Both the position numbers and the translations under genes were made by a program. From positions 62,001 to 126,000 of the forward strand of contig CASFGA010000001.1 in NCBI GenBank assembly GCA_949294185.1: a stretch of 64,000 bases of DNA. The letters are read 5' to 3'. Within the stretch, counting starts at the first letter, position 1, and every line of letters starts with the position of its first letter. Source of the DNA: an uncultured Bacteroides sp. (GTDB lineage Bacteria > Bacteroidota > Bacteroidia > Bacteroidales > Bacteroidaceae). Of this stretch, positions 1 to 8,912 are shown in pieces. The notes beneath the pieces are model-generated. The model saw only the letters and a list, made by a program, of their open reading frames with translations. It did not search any database and was not told the origin of the DNA.

Positions 1-275
1 AGCAGAAGCATCATGACGGCATAGACCAGATAGGCATACGCATCATACATACGCGAGTCGAGCATCAGCAAAACAAATCCCAGACAGAGCGAACAGCCAA
101 TCCACATCAGCTGTTTTCCGGCTCGGGTAGAGAAATCCAGAAAGTCGGGCTCACCATAATCATAGCTTGCCCCGCACACGCTGAGCCATCCCAGGACAAT
201 CAGACACAAATATATTCCAATCGTCCACCAGTCCAACGCTTTCCACCAGCTATTGTTACCTTTCAAGTATGCCAT
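1..275 (-). CDS. rodA: Rod shape-determining protein RodA, N-terminal part (cut by window edge)
   Basis: About 91 N-terminal residues of a SEDS-family peptidoglycan glycosyltransferase, which polymerises lipid II with PBP2 in the elongasome at the inner membrane. The frame begins MAYLKGNNSWWKALDWW and runs into two hydrophobic segments separated by a short loop (YDYGEPDFLDFSTRAGKQLM), as at the start of RodA. The ATG at 273-275 lies inside the 3' end of the PBP2 gene (20 bp overlap), so the two are probably translationally coupled. The family assignment rests on this short stretch plus the classic mreBCD-mrdA-rodA order; the catalytic part lies outside the window. Confidence 0.85.
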   Translation of the reverse strand, partial: MAYLKGNNSWWKALDWWTIGIYLCLIVLGWLSVCGASYDYGEPDFLDFSTRAGKQLMWIGCSLCLGFVLLMLDSRMYDAYAYLVYAVMMLL

Positions 276-2106
276 AATCTATCCGTCTGTTTTGAATGTC
301 AGCAGCAAGCACTTCATCTTCCGGCGACAGTCCGCCCTTCAGATACTGCTCTATCATCAGCCGCCCTATCGGAACTCCGTAAGTAGCCCCCCATCCTCCA
401 TTTTCCACATAGACAGCAATCGCTATTTTAGGGTCATTCATCGGCGCGAATCCCATGAAAGCGGAATGGTCTCTTCCCTTGTTTTGCGCAGTACCTGTCT
501 TCCCGCACACTTCAATATCGGGAAGATTGGCCAGGCGGCAGGTTCCGCCCAATACGGCCGCCCGCATACCCTCGATTACCTCTTCATAATGCGAAGCCTC
601 CACTTTCGTATAATGGCGTTTGGTATAGGCTTCATCCAGTTTCTCGCCTTCCACTGCCTTTACCACATGGGGAGTAATGTAATATCCCCGGTTGGCAATC
701 GTCGCCCCCAAATTGGCAATCTGAAGCGGAGTGGCTGTAACCTCACCTTGCCCGATGGCGATGCTGATTATGGTCAGACCATTCCACGAGCCCCGATAAG
801 CCTTGTCATAATATTGCGCATTCGGAATCATTCCGCGCTTTTCTCCGGGAAGATCTATTCCCAATGTATATCCGAATCCCATCGACACCATATAGTCACG
901 CCAGGTATTCATCGCCCTCTGCACCGTGCCGTACTTCTGTCTTGCCCCTATCATATAATATAATCCCCAACAAAAATAACCGTTGCAGGAAGTGGCAATG
1001 GCAGGAATCAAAGTCAATGGCGAGGGATGGCCGTGGCATCCCACATGCAATCCCCTGAAGTTAAACCCTCCGGAGCAAGGAAAAGGTGTGCCGGGCACTA
1101 TAATCCCTTCCTGAAGAAAAGTCAAAGCCTGCGTTGTCTTGAATGTAGAGCCCGGAGGATAGGTTCCCATTATCGCACGATTCAGCAAAGGCTTCCAAGG
1201 GTCGGACACCATCTTCAGATGATTCTTTCCCCGGTTCCGTCCGATCATCAGATGAGGGTCGTATGTCGGCGAAGAAACCATGCAGAGCACCTCCCCCGTC
1301 GAGGGTTCGATAGCAACAATACTTCCTATCTTCCCTTCCAGAAGCCGTTCGCCCAACATCTGAAGATTTATATCCAGACCCAGTGTCAGATTTTTCCCGG
1401 CCACAGGCGACTTGTCGAATTTTCCTTCCATATAATTGCCCTGGATGCGTCCACGTACGTCACGCAACAAAATCTCCACTCCCTTTTCTCCCCGAAGCTG
1501 CTTCTCGTAAAAACATTCCACTCCCAGTTTCCCGATAAAGTCTCCCGAGATGTAATAGTCGTCTTCCTCCATCTCTTTTCTCGACACCTCGCCGATATCT
1601 CCCAATATGTGCGCACCGGCACTGTATCCGTACTGGCGTATCGTACGCCGCTGAATATAGAATCCCGGAAACTTGAAAAGCTTTTCCTGAAACACGCCAC
1701 ACTCTTTTGCAGAAAGCTGCGTCAGGAAAACCTGGTTTGTATAGGGAGAATATCCCGGATTCCGCCTCCGGTCTTTTATTTCCTTAAATCGCTCGCGCAG
1801 AAATTCGGGCGTAATGCCCAGTGTCTCGCACAAGTCGAGTGAATCGAGCTCGGCAATCTCTTTCATCACCACCGTTATGTCATAGGCAGCCTGGTTGAAC
1901 ACCAGCAGATTGTCATTGCGATCGTAGATGTTTCCCCGGCTCGGATACTGTATCTTCTTCAGCAAGGCGTTGCTGTCTGCATTCTTCTTGTAGTCGTCAC
2001 TCATAATCTGCAAGGCAAGCAGGCGGACCAGAAAGACCAACACCACGACAATCACCGCCCCGCCGATTACATATTTCCGTTTTTCCAGATCATAATTACG
2101 TTCCAC
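256..2106 (-). CDS. mrdA: Penicillin-binding protein 2 (elongasome transpeptidase)
   Basis: A 616-residue class B PBP that cross-links peptidoglycan during side-wall growth with RodA and MreBCD. There is one N-terminal membrane anchor (about residues 12-33), then the PBP dimerisation domain and the transpeptidase domain. The three active-site motifs are present: SxxK at about S320-TFK, SxN at about S373-C-N, and KTGT at about K536-TGT. The length is normal for Bacteroides PBP2. Its ATG shares bases with the mreD stop codon, and its 3' end overlaps rodA, so it is the fifth gene of the IMP cyclohydrolase-mreBCD-mrdA-rodA operon. Confidence 0.95.
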   Translation of the reverse strand: MERNYDLEKRKYVIGGAVIVVVLVFLVRLLALQIMSDDYKKNADSNALLKKIQYPSRGNIYDRNDNLLVFNQAAYDITVVMKEIAELDSLDLCETLGITPEFLRERFKEIKDRRRNPGYSPYTNQVFLTQLSAKECGVFQEKLFKFPGFYIQRRTIRQYGYSAGAHILGDIGEVSRKEMEEDDYYISGDFIGKLGVECFYEKQLRGEKGVEILLRDVRGRIQGNYMEGKFDKSPVAGKNLTLGLDINLQMLGERLLEGKIGSIVAIEPSTGEVLCMVSSPTYDPHLMIGRNRGKNHLKMVSDPWKPLLNRAIMGTYPPGSTFKTTQALTFLQEGIIVPGTPFPCSGGFNFRGLHVGCHGHPSPLTLIPAIATSCNGYFCWGLYYMIGARQKYGTVQRAMNTWRDYMVSMGFGYTLGIDLPGEKRGMIPNAQYYDKAYRGSWNGLTIISIAIGQGEVTATPLQIANLGATIANRGYYITPHVVKAVEGEKLDEAYTKRHYTKVEASHYEEVIEGMRAAVLGGTCRLANLPDIEVCGKTGTAQNKGRDHSAFMGFAPMNDPKIAIAVYVENGGWGATYGVPIGRLMIEQYLKGGLSPEDEVLAADIQNRRIDYGILER

Positions 2107-2603
2107 TACTTCTTCCTCCTCACCATTTCAACGCATACGATACAAAACAGCGTCATCAAGACATCGCTCACTATTGAAAACAGCAATATCCTTATATGAA
2201 CAAACGAAAAGGCATCCAGCATATCCAGCGCTCCAACATGAATCAATGTTCCGGTCAAAGCGTACCGCAAAAAATGAGAAAAGCCCATCGCACGGACTCC
2301 CGGCTCAAACACTTCAGGCGAACCACGCAAAATATGGCTGCGCAGCAGCAACGGACGGCAGAAAGCCAGCAAAACGGAAGCCGCCGCATTCATTCCGGGT
2401 GTATTTGAGAACATATCAATGCAAAATCCAAGAGCAAAGGCCCAAAGCATCAGGTTCTTCCTTCCGATATTCGAGTCTATCTTCAGAATAAAATATATAT
2501 AAAAAAGAGGAGTGGCATAGTGATTGATATGCACATTATTGAGAACCAGCACTTGAAGAAGCACCAGAAACACAAACCACCGGATACGCTGAAATTTCTG
2601 CAT
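2106..2603 (-). CDS. mreD: Rod shape-determining protein MreD
   Basis: A 165-residue, very hydrophobic protein with about five predicted membrane segments. MreD is a small integral membrane partner of MreC in the elongasome. The sequence itself is weakly conserved, so the call rests on size, topology (hydrophobic blocks at about 10-30, 50-65, 75-95, 110-130 and 135-160) and position: 3 bp after mreC and touching mrdA. The C-terminal RRKK tail is cytoplasmic by the positive-inside rule. Confidence 0.88.
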   Translation of the reverse strand: MQKFQRIRWFVFLVLLQVLVLNNVHINHYATPLFYIYFILKIDSNIGRKNLMLWAFALGFCIDMFSNTPGMNAAASVLLAFCRPLLLRSHILRGSPEVFEPGVRAMGFSHFLRYALTGTLIHVGALDMLDAFSFVHIRILLFSIVSDVLMTLFCIVCVEMVRRKK

Positions 2604-2606
2604 AAA

Positions 2607-3449
2607 CTAAAGCTCTACTCTTTTCTCTAAAGATGTACGTTCCTCTTTTTTCACCGAAGTTATCACCAACACATCACTCAGGCGCGCAAAGTCGGTAAAC
2701 AATCTTACCCGAAGCAAATACGAAAGCCCGTCGTGGCTGTCGACCATATCATCCACAGTCCCTATCGGAATGCCTTCGGGAAACACCGCACTGTGTCCGC
2801 TTGTCACAACCGTATCACCCAACATAAACTCCGAATGGCGGGGCATATCCTTCACGTAGGCATACTGCGGATCTCCCCCTTCCCACTTCAGAAAGCCAAA
2901 ATATTCCGTACGCCGAATCTTGCAGCTAATGCTGCTCTTGGGATTCAGCACCGGCAAAACGATGGAATGACGGGGGCCTGTCAGGTAAATGATGCCTACC
3001 ACCCCGTTTCCGCAAACCACTCCCATCTCCGGACGGATGCCGTCATCACTTCCCTTGTCAAGAGTCATATAGTTGTTGAGACGAGCCACACTGTTGTTTA
3101 CCACACGGGCCGGATAAATGTGATAGCTGTCATAAGCCTTGTCCAGCAGACTTCTGGCCGCCATGGAGTCTTGAGCATATCCATTTACAGCCCTACGCAA
3201 GGCCTCCACTTCCAGTTCAAGTTCCACATTCCGAGCCGTCAGCCGGCGATTTACTTCCTCCAGCCCCCAATATCGAGCGACCTGACTGGAAATTTCACAC
3301 ACACTTCCCGCCACGGCATTGGCTGATGTAAAGAACACACTGCCCTGATAGCTGTTAAAACGAAACAGCAGAATAAAACAAATCACTTCCAACAAGACAA
3401 ACAGCAAGAAGTAATTATACTTCAACAGGAAATCAAGCAAATTTCTCAT
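2607..3449 (-). CDS. mreC: Rod shape-determining protein MreC
   Basis: A 280-residue bitopic membrane protein that links MreB filaments to PBP2 in the periplasm. A single membrane segment lies at about residues 10-28, then a coiled-coil stretch at about 60-95, then the double beta-barrel MreC domain with conserved glycine-rich turns such as VCGNGVVGII and TSGHSAVFPEGIPIG. Length and architecture are typical. It is separated from mreB by a 113-bp gap that carries a strong hairpin, while mreD follows after only 3 bp. Confidence 0.93.
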   Translation of the reverse strand: MRNLLDFLLKYNYFLLFVLLEVICFILLFRFNSYQGSVFFTSANAVAGSVCEISSQVARYWGLEEVNRRLTARNVELELEVEALRRAVNGYAQDSMAARSLLDKAYDSYHIYPARVVNNSVARLNNYMTLDKGSDDGIRPEMGVVCGNGVVGIIYLTGPRHSIVLPVLNPKSSISCKIRRTEYFGFLKWEGGDPQYAYVKDMPRHSEFMLGDTVVTSGHSAVFPEGIPIGTVDDMVDSHDGLSYLLRVRLFTDFARLSDVLVITSVKKEERTSLEKRVEL

Positions 3450-3523
3450 GCAGGCAATGTTTCTTTATGATACGCACCATCCGATTTTTCTTAAACGGTC
3501 AAAATCCGATATCATTATACCAT

Positions 3524-3545
3524 ACAGGCGGGAATCCCCGCCTGT
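3524..3545 (-). other. Intercistronic hairpin between mreB and mreC
   Basis: Perfect 9-bp stem ACAGGCGGG/CCCGCCTGT with a 4-base loop in the only sizeable gap of the mre operon. Read on the minus strand it is followed by ATGGTATAATG rather than a T run, so it does not look like a strong intrinsic terminator. It may act as an mRNA-stabilising or partial-termination hairpin that keeps MreB more abundant than MreC/MreD (inference). Confidence 0.6.
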
Positions 3546-3562
3546 AACATCCGTTCTGCGCC

Positions 3563-4585
3563 TCACCGCATCAGGAATGTATAATGATCAACATTTTTCA
3601 AGGCAATGCCTGTTCCTTTTGCCACGCTCAGCAAGGGATCTTCTGCTATATGGAAAGGAATGTTTATCTTGTCGGTCAGACGCTTGTCCAGTCCCCGAAG
3701 CAACGCTCCGCCGCCTGCCAGATAAATGCCGTTGTTCACAATATCCGCATAAAGCTCGGGAGGAGTATTTTCCAATGCGCTCAAAATGGCCATTTCAATC
3801 TTGGCAATACTCTTTTCCATACAGTGAGCTATTTCCTGATAGCATACCGGAACCTCCATCGGCAATGCCGTAATCCGGTTCGGCCCATGCACGACATAAT
3901 CTTCCGGAGCTTCATCGCCCAAGTCTGTCAGTGCCGCCCCGACATGAATCTTAATACGTTCTGCCATACGCTCACTCACTTTCACATTATGCTGCCGGCT
4001 CATGTATTCTTGGATATCCTCCGTAAGTTCATCTCCTGCCACACGAATGGAATTATTAGACACGATTCCACCCAATGAGATTACGGCAATCTCAGTGGAT
4101 CCCCCACCAATATCGACCACCATATTGCCTTCGGGCGCTTCTACATCCAGTCCGATTCCGATTGCGGCAGCCATCGGCTCGAATATCAAATAGACATCAC
4201 GCCCGCCTGCATGCTCCGCACTGTCGCGCACTGCCCGCAGTTCCACATCCGTAGCACCGGAAGGAACTCCGATGACCATACGCAGCGAAGGGGTAAACAG
4301 GCGACGACCTTTGTTTACCTTCTTTACAAGCCCCCGTATCATCTGTTCGCAGGCGTTAAAGTCGGCTATCACGCCGTCGCGCAACGGACGAACCGTACGG
4401 ATATTCGGATTTTCTTTTTCATACATCAGCTTGGCACGCTCGCCCACTGCTATCATCTTTTCAGTGCGGCGGTCGAGAGCAACCACCGACGGCTCATCCA
4501 CCACGATTTTGTCATCGCACAAGATGACGGTATTGGCGGTGCCAAGATCCATTGCTATTGATTGAGTAAAGGAAAACAGACCCAT
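3563..4585 (-). CDS. mreB: Rod shape-determining protein MreB (bacterial actin)
   Basis: A 340-residue actin-like ATPase that forms membrane-associated filaments positioning the wall-elongation machinery. The phosphate-1 loop DLGTANTV is at about residues 13-20, with the second phosphate loop (VVDIGGGSTEIAV) near residue 160 and the adenosine motif (LAGGGALLRGLD) near residue 290. The short amphipathic N-terminus MGLFSFTQS fits membrane attachment. It follows the IMP cyclohydrolase gene by 29 bp and heads mreBCD-mrdA-rodA. Length and motifs are normal. Confidence 0.96.
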   Translation of the reverse strand: MGLFSFTQSIAMDLGTANTVILCDDKIVVDEPSVVALDRRTEKMIAVGERAKLMYEKENPNIRTVRPLRDGVIADFNACEQMIRGLVKKVNKGRRLFTPSLRMVIGVPSGATDVELRAVRDSAEHAGGRDVYLIFEPMAAAIGIGLDVEAPEGNMVVDIGGGSTEIAVISLGGIVSNNSIRVAGDELTEDIQEYMSRQHNVKVSERMAERIKIHVGAALTDLGDEAPEDYVVHGPNRITALPMEVPVCYQEIAHCMEKSIAKIEMAILSALENTPPELYADIVNNGIYLAGGGALLRGLDKRLTDKINIPFHIAEDPLLSVAKGTGIALKNVDHYTFLMR

Positions 4586-4614
4586 TTCTAACGTTTGATT
4601 TTTGATTAGCGGAA

Positions 4615-5208
4615 TTATTTCTTGAAATAATCGCGGATGGCCGAGTCATAATGGGAAGAAACCGTAAAGGCTTCGCCGGCAAACCAACGGCGCTGGTCAC
4701 GAGTTGTCACCGCCCCCTGCTTGTTCAGTATATCCAGCAGCGGCTGATACTGGTGCTTGCTTGCCACGATTACCACATCATTGAAATTTTTGGCTCCGGC
4801 ACGGATCAAGGAAATGCCTCCTATATCGATTTTCTCTATAATCTCCTGTTCGTTTGCCCCGCTTGCAACAGTCTCTTCGAAAGGATACAAATCCACTATC
4901 ACCAGGTCAATCTCCGGAATTTCATATTGAGCGACCTGCTTCTGGTCAGATTCCAGCTCACGGCGACACAGGATGCCGCCGAAGATTTTCGGATGCAGCG
5001 TCTTCACCCGCCCGCCCAGAATGGAGGGATAAGTGGTGACATCTTCCACTGCCTCGCAGGGATAACCCAGCGATTCTATAAACTGACGGGTTCCTCCCGT
5101 AGAAAGAAATTTCACACCATCTTCATGAAGTTTGGCCAAGATTGCGTCCAATCCGTCTTTGTGATAAACCGAAACCAATGCGGTCTTTATTCTCTTTGAT
5201 TCTGACAT
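4615..5208 (-). CDS. IMP cyclohydrolase, stand-alone domain of PurH
   Basis: 197 residues matching only the N-terminal IMP cyclohydrolase (MGS-like) domain of bifunctional PurH, which closes FAICAR to IMP. Visible motifs are STGGTR (about 36-41) and GGRVKTLHPKIFGG (about 65-78). The usual protein is about 500 residues with a C-terminal AICAR transformylase domain. Here the frame stops cleanly at ...DSAIRDYFKK, the domain boundary, and mreB starts 29 bp later, so no remnant of the second domain is present. I chose the ATG at 5206-5208 (MSESKRIKTALVS): a -7 box at 5235-5242 puts transcription start just upstream of it, which excludes the longer open frame. The missing activity should be encoded elsewhere. 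Confidence 0.85.
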   Translation of the reverse strand: MSESKRIKTALVSVYHKDGLDAILAKLHEDGVKFLSTGGTRQFIESLGYPCEAVEDVTTYPSILGGRVKTLHPKIFGGILCRRELESDQKQVAQYEIPEIDLVIVDLYPFEETVASGANEQEIIEKIDIGGISLIRAGAKNFNDVVIVASKHQYQPLLDILNKQGAVTTRDQRRWFAGEAFTVSSHYDSAIRDYFKK

Positions 5209-5234
5209 CGCTATACATTTTAAATATTCGGTTA

Positions 5235-5242
5235 CAAAATTA
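5235..5242 (-). promoter_or_regulatory. Promoter -7 box for the IMP cyclohydrolase-mre operon
   Basis: TAATTTTG on the minus strand matches the Bacteroides -7 consensus TAnnTTTG. The region 19 bp upstream reads GTTT rather than TTTG. It places the transcript start about 20 nt before the ATG at 5208. Confidence 0.55.
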
Positions 5243-5342
5243 GTAATTTTCATCCGATAAAAACAGCACACTCTGATAAAAATATTATTTTTTATCGTGC
5301 AGAAATGTAAAGCACACAGATTCGGCATAAGAAAAAAACACC

Positions 5343-5350
5343 TAACTTTG
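5343..5350 (+). promoter_or_regulatory. Promoter -7 box for the phosphate transporter gene
   Basis: TAACTTTG is an exact TAnnTTTG box, 29 bp upstream of the ATG at 5380. No clear TTTG is seen at -33. Confidence 0.5.
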
Positions 5351-5379
5351 CAGACGGATAAATCTTAGAAAACTTTTTT

Positions 5380-7677
5380 ATGGAAACAATCTATTTAGGA
5401 ATAGTAATCTTCCTATTTATGTTAGCGGTCTTCGACCTGTTGGTAGGCGTGAGTAATGATGCCGTGAACTTCATGAACTCTGCCGTGGGCGCGAAAGTAG
5501 CCAAGTTTAAAACGATTATAATCGTTGCGGCTATCGGGGTCTTTGTGGGAGCAGTACTGAGCAACGGCATGATGGATATAGCCAGACACGGCATTTTCCA
5601 ACCCTCAAACTTCAGTTTCTATGACATTATGTGCATTCTGCTTGCCGTCATGGTGACTGATGTAGTGTTGCTTGATGTCTTCAATACCTTGGGACTTCCC
5701 ACTTCCACCACAGTTTCGATGGTGTTCGAGCTTTTAGGAGGAACGTTTATCCTTGCCATCCTGAAGATTATCGGCGACGGAACAGGAGGTTTGGGCTTGG
5801 GAGACATGATGAACACCGAGAAGGCGCTTTCGGTCATCATGGGAATCTTCCTCTCCGTAGCCATCGCATTCGTGGCCGGAACCGTCGTACAATACATTTC
5901 CCGCCTCATCTTCAGCTTCAACTATAAGAAAAAACTGTCGTGGACCATCGGCATATTCGGCGGAATCGCCACCACATCCCTTATATACTTCATTCTTATC
6001 CAGGGGTTGAAAAGCGCATCCTTCATGACGGCCGATTCCCTGCACTGGATTGAAGCGCATTCGGCCATCATCGTTCTCGGCTGTTTCGTATTCTTCACCA
6101 TCCTGATGCAGATACTTCACTGGTGCAAAGTAAACGTTTTCAAGGTCATCATTCTTTTAGGTACATTCTCACTGGCTTTGGCTTTTGCCGGAAACGACCT
6201 GGTAAACTTCATCGGTGTTCCGCTGGCCGGATTCTCTGCCTATACAGACTATGTGGCCAATGCAAACGGTACAGGCATCCACGATTTCATGATGACCTCG
6301 CTCATGTCGTCAGCCAAGACTCCCGCCATTTTCCTCTTTGCTTCGGGAGTTGTCATGGTATATGCCCTTGCCACTTCAAAGAAAGCCAAGAATGTCATCA
6401 AGACCTCCGTTGACCTTGCCCGGCAGGAAGAAGGCGACGAAATGTTCGGTTCATCCGCCATCGCACGTACAATCGTGCGCAGGGCCAACAACATCAACGA
6501 CTTTATAAAGCGTATCATCCCGGCCGGTACACGCAAATGGATTGACAGCCGGTTCAACAAAGACGAAATCATTCTGGAAAACGGAGCTGCCTTCGACCTG
6601 GTGCGCGCTTCCGTCAATCTTGTCCTGTCCGGTCTGCTGATTATTATCGGCACAACCATGAAGCTGCCGCTGTCTACCACCTATGTTACCTTCATCGTCG
6701 CAATGGGCAGCTCGCTGGCCGACCGTGCCTGGAGCCGCGAAAGTGCAGTCTACCGCATCACGGGAGTCATCTCCGTCATCGGCGGATGGTTCATTACCGC
6801 ATTCGTGGCATTCACAGTCTGTGCCATTGTCTCCTTCACCATGTATTATACAAGCTTCATCGGCATGTTCATCTTCATTGCCGTCGCCGTATTCCTGCTC
6901 GTGCGCAGCAACATCAAATATGGAAAGAAAGAAAAGGCAGAAGGCCAGGATGCCGTATTCAAGCAGATGATGGCAAGCAAGGACAAGACAGAAATCCTTT
7001 CCCTGCTGCGCCAGCATGTAAAGAGCACGTTCGTAGACTATCTGTCATTCAGTGAAAAGACCTATGTGCAGGTAACGGACGGATTTATCCACGAGAACCT
7101 CAAGGATTTGCGCAAGGCCATCATAGCGACCGACGAGCAGAAAAAGATGCTGAAGAAGCGTCGCCGGAAAGAGATACTCGGACTGCGCCGTATCCCGATT
7201 ACGACTGCCATCGAAAAGAATACGTGGTTTCACTTGGGAAGCAACAGCTGCGAGCAGATGCTGTACTGCCTGAAACGTATCTGCGAGCCCTGCAAAGAAC
7301 ATGTGGACAACAACTTCAACCCGATTTCGTCGGAATGTGTGCAGGAATTCCTCCCTGTACGAGAAGAATTGTGCGGGCTGATGGAACGTACATGCGCAGC
7401 CATCGAGAACAATGACTACACGGAAGCCGACGATATCCTGAAGAAAGGCGACGACCTGAAGAACCGGATATCCGCCTTGCGCAAGCAGCAGATGAACCAC
7501 ATGCAGGAAGCCAGCACCAACAGCCTGAAGGCATCGATGGTCTATCTGAACATACTTCAGGAGACACAAGAGCTGGTAAGCATCTGGCGGCACCTGCTTC
7601 GTGCGAGCCGTTTCTTCCAGGGCGACTATGTGCCGCAGGAATTTTCTCAGATGGCTCTGGCCGATGACCGGATCTGA
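5380..7677 (+). CDS. Inorganic phosphate transporter, PiT family, with PhoU-like C-terminal domain
   Basis: A 765-residue inner-membrane protein. The first ~500 residues hold the two PiT repeats with the signature asparagine-rich segments (GVSNDAVNFMNSAVG near residue 23 and FAGNDLVNFIGVPLAG near residue 270), each in hydrophobic blocks. PiT proteins symport phosphate with H+ or Na+. After the last membrane segments (about 500-515) comes a charged, helical ~240-residue tail resembling PhoU, a plausible phosphate-sensing or gating module. The gene is monocistronic with its own promoter and a strong terminator after it. No pstSCAB genes are near. Confidence 0.92.
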   Translation: METIYLGIVIFLFMLAVFDLLVGVSNDAVNFMNSAVGAKVAKFKTIIIVAAIGVFVGAVLSNGMMDIARHGIFQPSNFSFYDIMCILLAVMVTDVVLLDVFNTLGLPTSTTVSMVFELLGGTFILAILKIIGDGTGGLGLGDMMNTEKALSVIMGIFLSVAIAFVAGTVVQYISRLIFSFNYKKKLSWTIGIFGGIATTSLIYFILIQGLKSASFMTADSLHWIEAHSAIIVLGCFVFFTILMQILHWCKVNVFKVIILLGTFSLALAFAGNDLVNFIGVPLAGFSAYTDYVANANGTGIHDFMMTSLMSSAKTPAIFLFASGVVMVYALATSKKAKNVIKTSVDLARQEEGDEMFGSSAIARTIVRRANNINDFIKRIIPAGTRKWIDSRFNKDEIILENGAAFDLVRASVNLVLSGLLIIIGTTMKLPLSTTYVTFIVAMGSSLADRAWSRESAVYRITGVISVIGGWFITAFVAFTVCAIVSFTMYYTSFIGMFIFIAVAVFLLVRSNIKYGKKEKAEGQDAVFKQMMASKDKTEILSLLRQHVKSTFVDYLSFSEKTYVQVTDGFIHENLKDLRKAIIATDEQKKMLKKRRRKEILGLRRIPITTAIEKNTWFHLGSNSCEQMLYCLKRICEPCKEHVDNNFNPISSECVQEFLPVREELCGLMERTCAAIENNDYTEADDILKKGDDLKNRISALRKQQMNHMQEASTNSLKASMVYLNILQETQELVSIWRHLLRASRFFQGDYVPQEFSQMALADDRI

Positions 7678-7731
7678 CAATAAAGGTCACGAAGCCCTGT
7701 CATGAAACGGCAGGGCCGCATCAAAGGAAGA

Positions 7732-7777
7732 CGGCCGGGATTTACAAAACCCATGTAAATCCCGGCCGCAGTCTTTT
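7732..7777. terminator. Terminator between phosphate transporter gene and queF
   Basis: Perfect 14-bp stem CGGCCGGGATTTAC/GTAAATCCCGGCCG at 7732-7745 and 7755-7768, followed by CAGTCTTTTTG on the plus strand. A smaller hairpin (GCCCTG/CAGGGC) lies just upstream at 7694-7716. It ends the plus-strand transcript and probably helps end the convergent queF operon. Confidence 0.85.
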
Positions 7778-7779
7778 TG

Positions 7780-8235
7780 TCAAAGGTCATGGTTCTTCAT
7801 CCGATATTCCGCCAGTTCTTCATACTTGGTTCCCGGACGTCCGTAATTGCAATAAGGATAAATGGATATGCCTCCGCGCGGAGTAAAGATGCCGGTAACC
7901 TCGATATACTTCGGGTCCATCAGCCGGACAAGGTCTTTCATTATGATATTCACACAGTCTTCATGAAAGTCTCCATGATTGCGGAAGCTGAAGAGATAAA
8001 GCTTCAGACTCTTGCTTTCCACCATCTTCATGTCGGGCAGATAGCTGATACGGATTTCCGCAAAGTCAGGCTGCCCGGTTATGGGGCAGAGACTGGTAAA
8101 CTCCGGACAATTGAAACGCACCCAGTAATCATTCTCCGGGTGCTTGTTGACAAAGGCTTCCAGCACTTCGGGCGCATAATCCTGTCTGTAGGCCGTGGTC
8201 TTGCCCAATAGGGTCAGTTCATCTTTTCTTTCCAT
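7780..8235 (-). CDS. queF: NADPH-dependent 7-cyano-7-deazaguanine reductase QueF (type I)
   Basis: 151 residues; reduces preQ0 to preQ1 in queuosine biosynthesis. The catalytic cysteine lies in [12 protein letters not shown] (about C50, with D57), and the QueF motif ESKSLKLY follows at about 73-80. This is the short single-domain form found in Firmicutes and Bacteroidetes. The frame is open further upstream, but the ATG at 8233-8235 gives the normal length and sits one base after the queC stop, the expected coupling. It is the last gene of transporter-queC-queF. Confidence 0.95.
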   Translation of the reverse strand: MERKDELTLLGKTTAYRQDYAPEVLEAFVNKHPENDYWVRFNCPEFTSLCPITGQPDFAEIRISYLPDMKMVESKSLKLYLFSFRNHGDFHEDCVNIIMKDLVRLMDPKYIEVTGIFTPRGGISIYPYCNYGRPGTKYEELAEYRMKNHDL

Positions 8236-8236
8236 C

Positions 8237-8905
8237 CTAATCCAACTGATTTTTTTTCGTAGCCAAATATTTTTCCAGTCCTTCACGGCGGAGCCTGCAC
8301 GCCGGACAATGTCCGCATCCGTCGCCGGGGACACCGTTATAGCAGGTCAAAGTCTCGTTCCGCACCAAGTCCAACACTCCCAGTTCATCGGCCAAAGCCC
8401 ATGTCTGCGCCTTGTCAATCCACATAAGCGGCGTGTGAATGACAAACTGATCGTCCATCGCCAGATTCAGCGTAACGTTCAGCGACTTGATAAACGCATC
8501 CCGACAATCCGGGTAACCGCTGAAATCGGTCTGCGACACGCCTGTCACGATATGGCTGATGCCTCGTTCGCGGGCATACACGGCGGCAACGCTCAGGAAA
8601 AAAAGGTTGCGCCCCGGAACGAACGTATTGGGAAAAGAGCCTTCCGGCTTCTCTTCATCCATACGGACAGAAGAATCCGTCAGCGAGTTCTTTCCCAGAT
8701 GACCGATGAACGACACATCCATCACTTCAAACCCAACCTCTGCCTTACGGGCTATATTGCGAGCCAACTCTACTTCCTTTACATGCTTCTGCCCGTAGAG
8801 GAAACTCAGGGCATAGACTTTCTTGAAATGTTTTTTCGCCCAAAACAGGCAAGTGGTGGAATCCTGTCCGCCACTGAATACAACAAGGGCTGCTTCATTA
8901 TTCAT
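8237..8905 (-). CDS. queC: 7-cyano-7-deazaguanine (preQ0) synthase QueC
   Basis: A 222-residue PP-loop ATPase converting carboxydeazaguanine to preQ0. The PP-loop SGGQDS is at about residues 11-16, and the zinc site is made by cysteines at about 188, 197, 200 and 203 (pattern [16 protein letters not shown]). Length is typical. It lies 7 bp after the transporter gene and one base before queF in the same operon. Confidence 0.96.
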   Translation of the reverse strand: MNNEAALVVFSGGQDSTTCLFWAKKHFKKVYALSFLYGQKHVKEVELARNIARKAEVGFEVMDVSFIGHLGKNSLTDSSVRMDEEKPEGSFPNTFVPGRNLFFLSVAAVYARERGISHIVTGVSQTDFSGYPDCRDAFIKSLNVTLNLAMDDQFVIHTPLMWIDKAQTWALADELGVLDLVRNETLTCYNGVPGDGCGHCPACRLRREGLEKYLATKKNQLD

Positions 8906-8912
8906 ACTGCTA

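Noticed and set aside
5209..5328. Longer N-terminus for the IMP cyclohydrolase frame (40 extra residues)
   Set aside because: The extra part is AT-rich and unlike PurH, and it crosses a TAATTTTG promoter box at 5235-5242, so it would not be transcribed.
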